DNA of 64,000 bases from Diprion similis (lineage: Eukaryota > Arthropoda > Insecta > Hymenoptera > Diprionidae): the NCBI RefSeq assembly GCF_021155765.1, contig NC_060107.1, positions 3,793,501 to 3,857,500 on the forward strand, given 5' to 3'. The notes below the pieces were generated by a model, which saw nothing but the letters and a program-made list of their open reading frames with translations, searched no databases and was not told where the DNA came from. The stretch's first letter is position 1. Each line of letters starts with the position of its first letter. Positions 13,408 through 26,811 of the stretch are shown piece by piece. Made by a program: the position numbers and the translations under genes.

Positions 13408-16400
13408 TTCGCCTATTCGAAACCCCGGGGATCCCCTAGATAGGAAGACACGCGCCGGCCACGCGACCACCGACGTCCGTCGACGCCCGTCGTCGCATTT
13501 AACGCGCGATCGCTCTCGAGTGGTCCGCTGCCCTGGGCCGTCAGCCCGCGAAAGGGGCCTTTCCTCCCCCCTCCTCTACTCCCCCTCGGCACCGGGACCC
13601 TCTTGAACCCCCTGAACCCCCTTGGTGCTCTTTACTCCGGCCTTCCGGTCTGCTTCGCGGTCACGCCGAGCTGGCAACGATATGGATACCGCGTGTAAAG
13701 CTGCACGCGGCTTTGTATAACGTACGAACTTACCTATTATTATAATTTCGTCTATACATATATGTATGTATGCATGGATGTATGCATAAGTGCGTTATAC
13801 GGTGATGGCGGTGGGGGAAGGAGGGGGGAGGGGGGAGGAGACTGAAACTGTACGTAACGAATCACCTGAGCTAATTGTAAGGTAGGTCCGAGGTTTTTGA
13901 GTCGAGTCTAGTTGTGAACTAGATTTCTTTTTTCTTTTGAAAGAGAGATGCGTTTATTTATCTCGAGGGACAAGCCACTTCGGATTGGAATATTTAAACA
14001 GTACGTATAAAGAAAACAGAGAAGCCAGAAGAAAAATGAATAATTTTCTAAGGTAAGTAGTAAATAAGCAAGAAAATTAAAGTTAGCACTGATCTAAGGA
14101 GAGTTTGACGAGAGAAGAGAAAAGCAAAATATAGTTAAATTAGTGAATAGATGATAATAAGTGAATATAAAAATTTAGAAATGTAAAAAATGAATAGAAA
14201 TATACGTAAAATGTAGATTAGAAGAAGCAGAAATGGACACAGAAATGAATAAAAAAACAAAATAAAAGAAGAGAGATAAATAGATAAATAGATAAATAAA
14301 AATACAGATTAAAACATTGACACAAGATATCATAATAGAGAGAGAAAGAGAGAGAGAAATTGATGTAGGTAACGATTTACCACGCATATCGGGTACTCTT
14401 ATTCCATATGAATTTCTCTTCCTTCTCGTTATAAAATTTAATCCGAAATCATATTGTGAAAAAATTCTTGACACTTCGTCCCGAGTGTCAGCAACACTTG
14501 AATACTCAATAACATTGATAAGGTGTATCCAAAAGCCCCTCGATAAATGAAATGAGAAAAAAGTCCCGCGCGGTAACTCGATCCTTCGTTCTCCTATACC
14601 CAGTAACTCGTTATCTTAGCAATATACATATACTCTGGATCCGATTGGGTAGATCGTCGAAATTCAGTTCGTTTTGTCAGGATCGCGATCGACGGGAACA
14701 GCTATCGTCAACGGCATTATCTCGATGCGCGAAAATATAGAGTTACAAGATTGTCGAGGCAGTCTGCAGCCCCCGTTCAGGGTTGGTATCACTTTGTTCG
14801 TATCCTGGGTACCAATCGCGACGGGGTTGAGGGGCCACGTCGTATTGTTGAGAGACTCCAGCCGAGGGCGCGTTCGTTCGGCGATAAGCCTGCAACAGCA
14901 GCAGCAGCAGTGCTATGGGGCACCTAGTAACCACTTTGTTACACTAGGGGATGACGACGTGCGCTTAAGTGTGCGAAACGATACGAATCGCAAGTCCCAG
15001 ATTACTCGGTGTATTCAATTTGTACAATATGCTTAATCCAGAATAGCGCACCAGCCATCATCGTCGTCTGCATGGTCTCGTTTTCTGTCGGCCGATCGAC
15101 TTACGAAGAAGATAAACCGCGGCTCAAAATCACCCCAAAAAAGCACCCTTTCTTCGCGCAGGGAGATCCATCAAGAGACGAAGAATTTAAACCACCAGAA
15201 ACTTCCATTTTCTTCCTGATTCTCGTGATTTTTTAATGGCGGAGGTACCGTTGGACATTTAACGGATTTTTTTGGCTACTTCTGCGCCAGTCGAGTCTTC
15301 CGGCATAAATGTGAAAGATGCGTGTAATAAAGAGGCGGGAATGCGAGTGCCTTGAGAGCCAGTTCCCTGACGATGATCCTCTTTCTCTTTACCGTTCTTT
15401 AAACACGGTTTTATCCTGAAAATATGGCACTTTGACGACGTTCGAGTGACTTTGTAACCACCGCGCCGTTTAAGTGGGGCTGATATACCTCTCACTTGGC
15501 TTTCATCATCCCGAATCAAAGCGTTTTAGCCGATGACGATGCGAGAGGGACGTTGTTGAGCAGCTAATTTACCAGATAGTGTATGGAGGACGAGGGACGT
15601 CGTCGTCACGTGTGTTGTTTCAAGTGGTGTCCGTAAACAGAAAGCAAGAGAGCCAAGGAATTGAAACGGAATTGCTTTTCGAGTCACGTTTCTTTCTCCA
15701 GATGACATTCGCGTGTTTTTGTTCGAAAAAAATTTGAATCTCCGCTCAAGTTCCTCCTCCTCCTCCTCCTCCTCCTTTTCTGACACGACCACGACGAAAA
15801 CACCCTGTTTGTTCAGCTCGCAGATTCGACGACGCGTTACTTACTCCAAACCACATCACGTGACTGTTTGTCGAAGTGCGTATGACACCGACATAATACA
15901 GTGCATCGGTTTTACCCTACAGTGCCAACAACCTTTGTAGCAACCGTCGGTGTAACCGAGTGAATCACAATTCAATTGTTAAGAACCCAATTTTAAAGTG
16001 CATATTTACCATCAAAATGTCCACATCCCTGTGTACCAACCTTTAAAATTAACAGTTCCAAACATATTCCAACCTTGCCAAGTCAGCTAATAGTCACTGA
16101 TTATCCACCATCTCCTCGGACAACTCACCGATGCTTATCTGACGTATCGTTGCAGCCCCTAAGCCCAAGGGATCGTTTAGCTACTGGTCCAGTGGGGTTA
16201 GAAAGAACTCGTGGTTCGATGAACCAAACCCAGTCTAATCCTGGAAGATTTATTCCGAACCTAGCCTTGGCGGACCAGGAATGTCCAGGGTGACACGATG
16301 TCTTTCCAAATCCTGATGAAGTCTTTGGACTCTCTGACCTATTGGTACCCGGTTTTTGACAAGGCGAGTCACGTAGATTGTATACGTATAGTCGTATAGC

Positions 16401-17954
16401 GATATATAAAAGTTTGGAGAAATGGGCGAGGAAGATGGAGGGATGGATGGATGGACGGATGGGTGGGTGGGTGGTTCGAGGTCTCGGCGAGCCTCCCTCT
16501 GCTCACGCGGTACTACCCAAAAGGACTGAAAGCCATTAATTACGTCACGGAAGAACGCAGTCGTTGTCTCAAACAAAGGACTCCACGAGTCTCTAGGTGC
16601 TTCTCTTCTCTCTTTGCCTCAGCGCCCACTTCACTATGGTACTCTGGCACATACGTACACATATATAACATGTTGAATAATACAGGCATGACTTTGCTCT
16701 GCCTTTCCGAAGCGGTATGTGTCTACCAACGTTCTACGATGCTCCGTATCGCCCACGCTTCATATAACACCGCTAATTATCCGAAATTTGCATACCCATA
16801 CTCGCTTTGCTCGCTGCTATATAACGAACCCTCTATTTCGGCTTTTATTTTCCGTCTTTCCCAGTCTTTTGTTCCTTTGTTCCAAGCTTCTCTTCTATCG
16901 AAGGGATACACGCGCGTTGGTACTAACTCGAAATCAGCATGCTTATGGTTGTCGGTGTATTTCGTTCCGGAAATTTTTGCAAAACTTATTGGAACAGACT
17001 GGTAACTTGAACTCGAGAAATCGCTTTCGAGTTCAAGGTTCAATCAAAGCGAAAACCACCTTTCGAGCTTATCTCAATCATTTCAGAAACAGCTGAACAG
17101 TTCCGTTCCATCCAAGGTGCAACTAACTCCTGACTAAAGTACCAGAAGACTATAACCATTAGATCAGAATTCAGATCGTGATTTAGCGAAAACGTGATTT
17201 AGACGTGACGTCAGGTGTGTGCGCAGATTATTGTCGATGACGGTTAATTCTTTTGGCATTGAGCGAAGCCTTGGATAGAAATGAGAAGGAGAACGAAGAG
17301 GAGGCCGAGGATGAGGACGAGGACAGACGAGAGGCAGTAGAGGCATCCGCGCGCTCATTTCCGTTTTGGGGCCGTTGGGCGGGAGTCGTTGGGGGTGGAG
17401 GTGGACGGGGACGGGGATGGGAATGGGGGCCGCTAACTCGCGAGATATTAATTCCGTGTTAGCGCCGTGGAAGGGTGCTGGGGCGAAAACTACGCAAGGG
17501 CTGCCGTCCTCCACCCCACCCTCCAGCACTTCCCACCCCAGGGGGTGCGGAGAGGGGGGAGGCGTTGCAAATCAGAGATTAGCCATAGTTAACTCAACTT
17601 GCGCAGCCAAACAGTTAATCAATAAATGATTATTTACGTCACGCGGGGAACCCCTCCACCCCTCCTTCAATTTCTCATGGCAAATATTCAGTGGGCCTAC
17701 GTCACGTGCTGTTATGTCGTATGGAATACGGTGTACTTATTAATATCTGATTAAATTTCACTCCCTTAGATATACGTATAGCTGTGCAGCAATAACTTGC
17801 AAGTTGTCAACTTTTTAACTTCGCTGTATTTTTCAAACACAGTATTTTTTTTTTTTTGTTGCAGCAAGCTCTGATTATACCGCAGGGTGAAGATTATTAC
17901 GAAGAGGAATTCAAGTTAAACAAGATATCTTCAATTTCTTCGTCATATGGTCCA

Positions 17955-17977
17955 CCCCCCCCCCCCCCCCCCCCCCC
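17955..17977. repeat. poly(C) tract, 23 nt
   Basis: The longest of eight plus-strand C runs of 11 nt or more. The others are near 12007, 20836, 21947, 22300, 22527, 27017 and 41021. Confidence 0.95.
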
Positions 17978-18570
17978 ACCCAATCATTTTATAGTACCTT
18001 TGACCAAATAACGTGAAACACGAGGTTCTTCGTGTAAACGCGACTTTGGATTTATGATTTAGCAAACGTGTATCGCTATTTTGATACGCTATATAATATA
18101 TTTTTGTGATAGTTTTGATTTAGGTGATATTTTGCTATATTCAATATTGGTTTTGACTTTTTTCTCCTGGTTTTTGTACATCCCATGATGGTACACGGTG
18201 AAAATCGTAATTCTTTGATTGTAATAAATTTTCTTTTAGTTTTGTTTTACCTGTTTGAGAAAAACTTGAATGGATTTTTACTGGTTTTACAAAAATTTAC
18301 TTCAAACCTACGTAACGGTGGAAAATATTCTAGATACCACCGAATGGAATAATATAAATTTTATAAAACGATTTGAACTCTGAGAACAATTTGGAGAAGA
18401 TTGTATAATTAAGTGATTTGTAAAATTTGATCGAAAAAAATTTCTCGGTTAAAATGAATAAAGATCCTTATTTCTAATGACTTTTCTTGCCAAAAAGTCA
18501 CCGTAACATCGTTACAACAAAGTTTTAGAGGCTCGCCTCGTTACACCAATAATCTAGGACTCGAATTACC

Positions 18571-18852
18571 CTACATCAAAAAATTCCTTGACGACAAACG
18601 AAGAATTCTGATCGGAGGAGGAGAACCGGACCCATCCGGAGATCCGCTTGGCGTCTTCACCGCGGGTTTCAACGCCTCGGAAGGCGACCCCCGGGTCTTT
18701 GGTTCCGGGAGCGTGAAGCGATCAGGAACCGGATACTTCCGGTCTTTGATCTCCTCGTCGAGATCGCGGAGCCAGGCAAAGAGCCCTCTTCGCGGCTTGG
18801 CGTGCGATATACCCGCCCGATTCTTTTTCTCCTCCTCGTCGACGTCGGCCCG
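18571..18852 (-). other. GC-rich open frame, possible orphan exon
   Basis: After a good acceptor-like tract (CTTCACCTCACTTCAG) the frame reads RADVDEEEKKNRAGISHAK, then GLFAWLRDLDEEIKDRKYPV, and ends in TAG after 93 codons. Codon content looks protein-like. There is no ATG, and no canonical polyadenylation signal is seen below it. It could be a terminal exon of an unseen isoform, part of a GC-rich regulatory island, or chance. I do not recognise it. Confidence 0.25.
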
Positions 18853-20412
18853 CTGAAGTGAGGTGAAGTTCCGAATTCCTCGTGGTGGTGCTTCGTTACC
18901 CCCGGAGATCAGCGACGGCCCGTCGGGCACCTAAGCGGCCCCCGGGGGTGGCTGCCGACTCCCGACGGAAGCGTCGTCATGGCGACACATCGATCAGCCG
19001 CCGCCACCGCCGCCGCCGACGCCGCCACCCGTGGAACCCGGGTCGCCTCGACGATTCGACGATGGAAACCGGCCGCACCGTCGACGCGTCTGCATCTGGA
19101 ATACCTTGCATGCTTGTCTCTCGGAGGAGGGTTTCCGCATTCCTTTCTACGTACATGCAGGAATTCCGAAGGATACCCTAAGCCCTGTAGGCCGATCGTA
19201 GCGACGCGATTCAACCCAGTGAATCCGAATTTAGGGTCGTCATGGGCGTGTTTTGTGTCTTGGTTACTTAGATTTACTTTATTTTTTTACTTATTCATTA
19301 TTTTTTTTTTTTTTTGGTTTTGTTTTTTCACTGAAGTATTCGATTTCTACGTCTCGTTGTGTTTTACGCAATTTAAATCGTTGTCTAACTAGGACAGATA
19401 GATCGTTTGAATATAAACAGACAAATTTATCATTTTCAAATTATCTGCAACGAGCAGTTTTTGACAGAGATAGTCGATTGTTTTGAAAATTTTGTACAGG
19501 ATATACGCGTTACAAAACTTGCTCTTTGCAGGATTTAAACATATTTTAAAACTTGTTGTGAGGTATGATTTTTAAAAGTTTCAACCGATGAAAAAATTTT
19601 TAGATATATTGAGACTGGATTGTGCAAATCGAAATATCGTAATCAAATTCGGAGGATTTTTGAAAGGGAAGAATCTGAAAATTGTACTCAATTACGAAGT
19701 AAAAATTTTTTCAGTGATAAATATTCCAATTTCGAGATCGGAAAGCTGAGATAACGAAGGGAAAGACTTAGTAAACCTGTTTAAGAGAGAATATATGTCT
19801 TTACTCCGAAAGTCATAAATTTTCACTACTATTTGCAGAGCTTTGTCATTCAACAATGCATGTTTGAAAAATTCAATTTTCAACGATAATTCACCTTGTC
19901 CACTAAAAACAGGCGGCAATAAAAGTACAGAAAAATGAAAAAACGAAAACTTAATGTATAAAATTTGAAATTGTTGAAAATCGAAGTACGGAAAGTGGGA
20001 CATTAAAAAAGTCAGAACATAGAATGCCAAATTGCAGAATCGTCAGAATTCCTCTGAATAATATAGAATCGTATAAAGATTCTCGATTTTACTATTCCAC
20101 GCTTTAACCTTTCGATACTTCGTCTTACCACGTTTCAAATTTTCCGTATCATACTCAAACCATCCGCGTTTCTAAATTCTCCAAATAAGACGACATTCGT
20201 GTCTATGAAAATTCGATTTTCTAATCCTTTTATCAATCCGTGATTCTACTTTCTTTTACCCCTCTGCCCACCACAAACAGGTATAACAGATACACGACAT
20301 ACCGTGTATTGTATAACAGATCCTGTACCTCTAGGATGAAACGGGGGGTGAAAAAAGAGGGCGAGAAGGAGAAGGAGAGGAAGAGGGAGAGCCGACGAAG
20401 ACGTTGACTTAC

Positions 20413-20720
20413 GCCGCGGTCGTCCTTTGGCCGTACAGGAGAGCCGTGCGGCGGATGGATCGATTCTCTCCGTCTCCCTCTTTCCTCCCCCCACCCCTCT
20501 CTCTCTCTCCCTCTCCCTCTCTCTCTCTCTCTTTCTCTCTCTCTCCTCTCTCCTCTCGTAGTCGAGGAGGCCTCGGTCGGCGTCGTTGGCGCTGAATACC
20601 GCTGATTGTCCTCCACTCGCCGAGCACCCCAACTGCTCCCTGAGCTCTGCCGCCGCTCCCGATTCCCGACTCCCGACTCCCGACTCCCGCCCACTCCACG
20701 GTAATGATGGCAATCAGCCC
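20413..20720 (-). other. candidate alternative untranslated first exon with GAGA-rich sequence
   Basis: A GC-rich block containing about 100 bp of CT/GA repeat ends in a minus-strand donor (CGGC/GTAAGT). The long overlapping frames are low-complexity Arg/Glu and not credible proteins. The layout resembles a GAGA-factor-type insect promoter with a first exon; this is inferred from composition only. Confidence 0.3.
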
Positions 20721-22143
20721 CTCAGAAAGGATTTCAGGAAATTCTCTCGCCTTTTTGTCGGCAGCGGACGCCGCAAACACCGGTCGTCGTCGCTGGTCCT
20801 TTCCTCCCCCGCCTCCCTCGAATCCCTCACACGTACCCCCCCCCCCCCCCCTCACCGCCCCCGGCCACGCGAACCCCTGCAGGAATTTTTGCAACCGACC
20901 CCCCATGTATCTTACCTTACGGGACGCTTCGAAGTCGAGAAATAGGTCGGTTTTGTATATAGTTGTATTTTTTTTTTTTATTATTTTTTTTCTTTTTTAT
21001 GCCTGGTTTGGCACATCCTGAGGTTTCTCTTATTCGCCAATCGATTAAAGCTTTGGTTATTATTATTATTATTTTTTTTTTGTTTTGTCTTTTATTTTGT
21101 TCTTTCTTTTCTTATTTTAACCGTCGAGGGTATAATAAGAGAATAATTTGCACAAGTATACACTCTTCGATATTTTCTTTTAATTTGAAAAATTGTTCGA
21201 AGTACTGTTATACTTGTATTCGATAATTGTTTAATAGTTGAATTCGAGGAGATCTGACCAGTATCAAAAGACGTCGATACCCGCGGATAAATGTTGAGAA
21301 AACTTAAATTCGTTCTCTGACATTTTGACTATCGAATAAAAAAAAGACGAAGAAACTAAGGTAGGAAAAATGATTAAATAAAGATAGAAAAAATAAACAA
21401 GGTCAGAGACGAGGGTTGAATAAGTGCCTAGACGAAAGCAAAACGAAGGAAAACTTATTTCACGTTACTATCTCGTACAACCCCGCGTCCCGAGACGTAG
21501 TTTATTCCTATAAGATTCGGAACTTTCCAGAAAAGTTTTTCAACGTATCGGTGCAGAAGAAGAATCGTCGAAACCGAGCAGGACGCGTATTGCAACTTTT
21601 TTCAGGCAGGAATAAAAAGAGTATCAAAGATTCGTACGTCCTACGTACATACATTTATTACACCGATCAAAAATTGTTTTGTTGCTCTTGATATTTCAAA
21701 GATTTCATGTAAACGATCCTAGGAGTAAGCGTAATTTTTCAAAATCGGCTCTAGTTACTTATTTTATCGAAATTTTCATATATAACTAAAAAAAAAACAA
21801 TATTTAGATGAAAAATCTAATATCTCAAGTTTTTCATCTCACGATAGAAAGAATTTTTTTTTTCTTCCCCTGATTTGTTCCGTCAATTTTGGTATTTCAA
21901 ATTATACAATTTACGAATAAAATCATTATTGCATTAGAAACCACCACCCCCCCCCCCCCCCCTCCCTCCTCGCCCCCCGCACAATACTACAACAACATAA
22001 TACAATTATGATTCTGTTCGTAAATTCTATGATTTAAAACACCAAAATTTACGAGAAAAAAAAAAAAAATCAGAGCAACAAAAAAAAAATTATTTCTTTT
22101 CTTTGTTGAGCTGTGTTATAGCTGTAGGAATATAATACATACC

Positions 22144-22145
<2 letters not shown>

Positions 22146-22175
<30 letters not shown>
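22146..22175. repeat. (CA)n microsatellite
   Basis: An uninterrupted CA dinucleotide run of about 30 bp. Confidence 0.95.
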
Positions 22176-22178
<3 letters not shown>

Positions 22179-22724
22179 GTATGTATAAGGTCACGAACGC
22201 GTGTTACAGGAATAACCGAAGAAAAGAGCTACTGATCGTGATCGCGTTAGCTTCTGGCTGAGGGTCGCACGGCCCACGAATAGGGGGCGAAACGTGCCAC
22301 CCCCCCCCCCCCCCTGCCCCACCTCTTTTCCCATTGCCCTTTGGCAACGTGGTGAAGAAGAAGAAGTAGGAGGAGGAGGAGGAGGAGTTGTAGCAGTGAT
22401 CTGTTGCTTGACTGCTCACGCTGCATTGAACGCCAACAATATTGACTGCGCGCCAAGAAGCTCCGGGGGTGCATGCATGGCAGGGGTAGCTGGCCGCGTA
22501 TATCCTGCAACCTTCATCCCTCGTCGCCCCCCCCCCCTCTCCCCCCTGTGCAGTTGGAGCAAAGAACTCGGCAGCGAGTTTATTCGGTGCTCACTCCTCC
22601 CTCATTGACGCAACATTAAACACACACGATAACGCATGATTAACTAGCTAATGACTTTCTGCAGCCGTCGAGCCCTCGTCGCGACAAATCATCGATTACC
22701 GAGACGTCCAGGGATCCTCTGTGT

Positions 22725-22727
<3 letters not shown>

Positions 22728-22756
<29 letters not shown>
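22728..22756. repeat. (TA)n microsatellite
   Basis: A TA dinucleotide run of about 29 bp. Confidence 0.95.
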
Positions 22757-22762
<6 letters not shown>

Positions 22763-24361
22763 TACCAACACGACGCGATTATACGTACGTACATTCAAAC
22801 TCGGGGAGGAAATCTTGCCGAGTCACGTCGGATAAGAATTGAGTGCCACCTTCACCTCCGGATGTGCAGCACTTTAGATCAAGGGGTGGGAGGGGGTTGA
22901 GGAGCTGGACGACTAGACGAAGAGGATTACCGGGCAATTAAAACGGGGCCTCAATAATCGCCTCGTTTCACATTTCGAAATAAAAATGTCGCCTTGCAGA
23001 TCTACGGGTTTTTGGATATTTTTTATACAACTAAAAGAGGAATTAATTGCATGGATGACGTCGACGCTGTTCCTGAGTTAGAATTAGTTAGGAACTGCAA
23101 TTTTCAGAGACTAATAGTCGAGAAATGCTTTTTGGACTAGTATATCGTGTACAGTAGAATTTAAGAATCAGTTAAATCGGGGTGAATTTATAGAGGGAGT
23201 ATTAAGAACGAGTCTGTTTTTTTAATAATATCGTTTGAAATTCGGGTCTAAATTGCGCGTAACGTTGGTCTCGAAAAAGCGCTTTTTCAAGTAAGAAATA
23301 AAGCGATTAAGCAACGTAAGGTCAAGGTGAATCTGGTCAATCCATCCCTACAAGGTGTAAAAAATGAATCTCATACAATCGGATGTGGGACTAAAAGGTG
23401 AAGCAGCGCCGGCGTTACGGAGGCATCTGGTATTCGATGCGGGAACTAAAACAAGGGTTGAAACACTGAAAACGCCATCTACTCGCAGCTGAGGAACACT
23501 GAAGGGTAAATTATAGTCCACGAACCGTACCGGATTATTGATTGGATCTCGGAAGGTGGCGAAAACGAACCCCTCGGATGACAGGGTGGCCGTCGGTCAA
23601 GTAGAAATCTTTCGAGTCAACGCCGGTTAAATATGAAGTCTTAATATTCGGTGATAATAATTAGCGGCTAAGGGTATAGAATGCAACGTTTTTAGGTTAG
23701 GGGTGAAGTTTTAGGTGTTAACGATAACTTTTGGAATCTAAGAAATTCTTAGACAGCCTTTTGTTCAGGGGTTTTCAATAGATCAACCGATACTTAGCGT
23801 TGAATTCATCGAGTTAGGTTAGGAAGTGTTGAAAGTATTGTAGCGTTTCCTGATTTTGTATTAGGAGAATGAAAGTATTCTGAAATCTCGGAAAACCTGG
23901 AACGTACGATGCTTTTTTATTTCATGTTTTGAAAATTTCAATACGTCCAACTAATGGAGACGATTTTAAATTGCCAACGTTTTTTGAAGCCTCATGCGCC
24001 ATGTTTGCACAAATCACGTTTCAGACATCTTTGAATTTCGACAATGGCTTAACCGCATGTTTTTTCGTAATTATAAATTAAGATAATCCGGATCATCCCT
24101 CACAATTGAGTCAATCCTTTATTCCGTATAAAGTGCTGTGAGTCAAGGGGATGATGAATGAATTCTGGAAGATTACTTCATACTTTTAGGTTTAGCCTAC
24201 ACTCTGAATTATAAAATCAAACAACTTTTGCATCCCCCGTAAGATCGCTTACAATTGATTCGAAAATTGCAGCAGCAGTTTACGATTATCAAATCCATAC
24301 GTTCTCAGCCGTGATAATCGCCCCTAGATGTAACTATTTCACCGTATATATATATATACTA

Positions 24362-24649
24362 GGGTGGTCCTTAATAGGGTTGTTTTTCAATTTTTCTCAG
24401 GGGGTTAGACGCTATCAAATTGGTTAAAAAAAAAACATTCTACATTATTTACACCACCTTATAAAATTTCAAAACAAGAAAAAAACTTTTATCCTCCTTA
24501 TTTCCACCTGATACCCCAACAAAAAACCGGACTATCTTATAGTCGATATAAAAAGCTTAAATTCTCAAGGAATTACTTCCTACAAATTCGGAAACGCTCA
24601 AGCCCCTGAGAGGGTAAAAATAAAAAAACAACCCTATTAACCACCTCCC
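24362..24649. mobile_element. TA-flanked foldback element, GGGTGG termini
   Basis: The 288-bp body is bounded by TA on both sides. The left end GGGTGGTCCTTAATAGGGTT pairs with the right end reading AACCCTATTAACCACCTCCC. The inner stems share CTCAGGGG/CCCCTGAG. There is no coding capacity. The TA flanks suggest Tc1/mariner-type insertion, which is inference. Confidence 0.75.
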
Positions 24650-25178
24650 TAACGTACACATATGAATACCTGAATCACCCTGTACCTACGTTCCTTCCAC
24701 ATACTATATGCCTATACATCCTTGGATATTACACGTGCAAGGCGCATATTCCGGGGAATAACGAGGTGCATTTTGTTGGCGGGTGAATAATGATCGCGGG
24801 AGAGTTTGGGGTGTCAGATCAGCGGGAGATAGCGCTGCGCACAGACAGGGTTCGCGTTCCGCGTTCCGGTCTCCAAGTAAGGTTCCCGATCTGCTCTTTG
24901 ATTCCGCGTCGATCCCGCGAGCGGCTATTTCGTCACGGCACGGCGGTGCTTTGTGCATCGCGTAATAATTGCTTGGGAGTGTGCCTCCCGCAGGCCGGCA
25001 GGGGGAGAACCGGCACGCGCCGGAACCGGAACCTCGAGAGTCGTGTGTCCCAGCCGTTCCCGGGCGGAACTATCATGATTAGTCACGGACCGCCCCCCGC
25101 GTTACGTTTCCCCACACTCGTCTTTCGTCCACGTTTCAAACCGCGTCAAATTCGGGAAGAAAAACATTTTTGTTTGAA

Positions 25179-25206
25179 TATTTATTTATTTATTTATTTA
25201 TTTATA
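25179..25206. repeat. (TTTA)n microsatellite
   Basis: A tetranucleotide run of about seven units. Confidence 0.9.
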
Positions 25207-26616
25207 TGGGATTTGTGTTTGCGCTGTTAGAGAAAAAAGTTACATTTCAACCCTTGGAGGAACGGGTTTTGAGAAATTTGGAAAAATGTATTATTTTTTT
25301 TTTTTTTTTTTTAGGAAAGTGGTCTAAAGTCTAGAATATTGGACTAAATTAAAATCGAATGTTCTCTTCGTCTGATCTATTATATATATGTGAAATTCTT
25401 GCTATTTGTTTTCATTATCGATTGAGGATTGAATTAATTAAGAGTGGTGATGAGTTGAAACCTGAACTGATTTCGAATTCACAAATTTTATTCTCTTCAA
25501 AACAGCAGCTATATAATCGAATTGAAAATAATGTACCAAACGATTTTTCCTTTCCATTGATCCTTCCGTTTGTATTATCACTTTCAGGCATCCATAAATA
25601 TTTACATTTGCATCCATTAATATTTCAGCAAACTTTTTGCTTGAATCGATCCTCACCTCGATAATTCCGTATCTATAATTATTAATTTTCACATCGATTG
25701 TTATCTTGTCCTTTTTCCAAAACCGCCCAAAAACGAGACACGCTTAAATCGAAGAACCTTTTCTCGGTTTTTGATCCCACTGAACACAATCCAAGGATGG
25801 ATTATGACCAGAATTTGTTTCCCTGCAGCGATAGTCGGTGGTTGGCGGAAGCGAAGGGCGAGAGTGTGGCGATGAAAAGGGGTGGGGGAGGAAAACGTTG
25901 CGGGTCTCTGCTAGACCTGCGGGTATCAGGGATGAGGGATGAGGGCAACGAAAGGGCGGCAGAGGCCCGGGTTAACCGATACCGGCAATTATCAACGCGT
26001 CGCGGCCACCCTCGACTGCTCCGGGTCACCCTGGATTCACCCTGCTGCACCCATCGCCAAGACTCGGAGGAGGGATGAAACACCCCGGCGAAGAGAAAGC
26101 GATGGAGAGAAAGATTTCGCGAAGATATAACGTGCAAAGCGACACTGGACGAATAATAATAACAATGATAATCATCGTCAGGATTTATTCCCTCTGGCTA
26201 TCATAATATCAATGTTAATGCATATGGTGTTATATTCACATATATCACTCTCTCAAATCTACCCTCCACCATGCTGTTTCTTTTTTTTTTGTTTTTTGTT
26301 CGTGAGTATATTTCATCCCTTACTGTATCGAACGAACACGTTGCAAACTTGATTTTCACCAAAAAGAAAAAATGTATTTCGTTTACCTAATATCGGCATG
26401 AAATATGCACACAAGAGAAATGTAAGCCCGATCAATGTTCTGAAAGATTTTACCAAGTAAAAATAGTTTATTGTGTAACAAGGAGGCAAACTCGGTATTT
26501 TCGAACCGAGCGTAAGTTTGTAATATGAGTCGTAGGTGAGCTGAGGACGAATATTGCATATACGCAAGGCGAAGATGCCGTCGCCTCCTGTTTGCAGACG
26601 ATTATTCATATGAAAA

Positions 26617-26811
26617 GAGTATGTTACGCGTTTTTTCACAAAGCATAAAATTGAGGTTAGGGTCGCGTACTGTCAGATTTTATCGCGACAGCGCATGCGC
26701 GCGGAGTACAGAAAAGACCACTTTTTACTCCTAGGACTTAAAAGTGGTCTTTTCAGTACTCCGCGCATGCGCATTCACAGAATTACTCTACCGTCATAGA
26801 AACGTCTAATT
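26617..26811. mobile_element. dispersed element with GCGCATGCGC hairpin, copy 1
   Basis: A hairpin has arms 26691-26725 and 26740-26772, each ending in GCGCATGCGC and carrying AAAAGACCACTTTT with its complement. The flanks GCGTTTTTTCAC and GTCATAGAAACGT recur at 30.1 kb, which defines a repeat family. Confidence 0.75.

Larger units (their letters stand above)
7864..20412. other. probable long intron with regulatory islands
   Basis: It holds a GC-rich island at 8.0-8.3 kb, the open frame at 9.0-9.4 kb, the 11.4-12.0 kb foldback, a GC-rich island with CT run at 13.4-13.7 kb, and GC-rich patches at 17.2-17.6 and 18.6-19.2 kb. No other gene is recognised. Confidence 0.45.

Noticed and set aside
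20233-20906. Several 150-residue minus frames rich in Arg/Glu
   Set aside because: They are translations of the CT/GA repeat and flanking GC-rich DNA, with non-ATG starts in at least one case.
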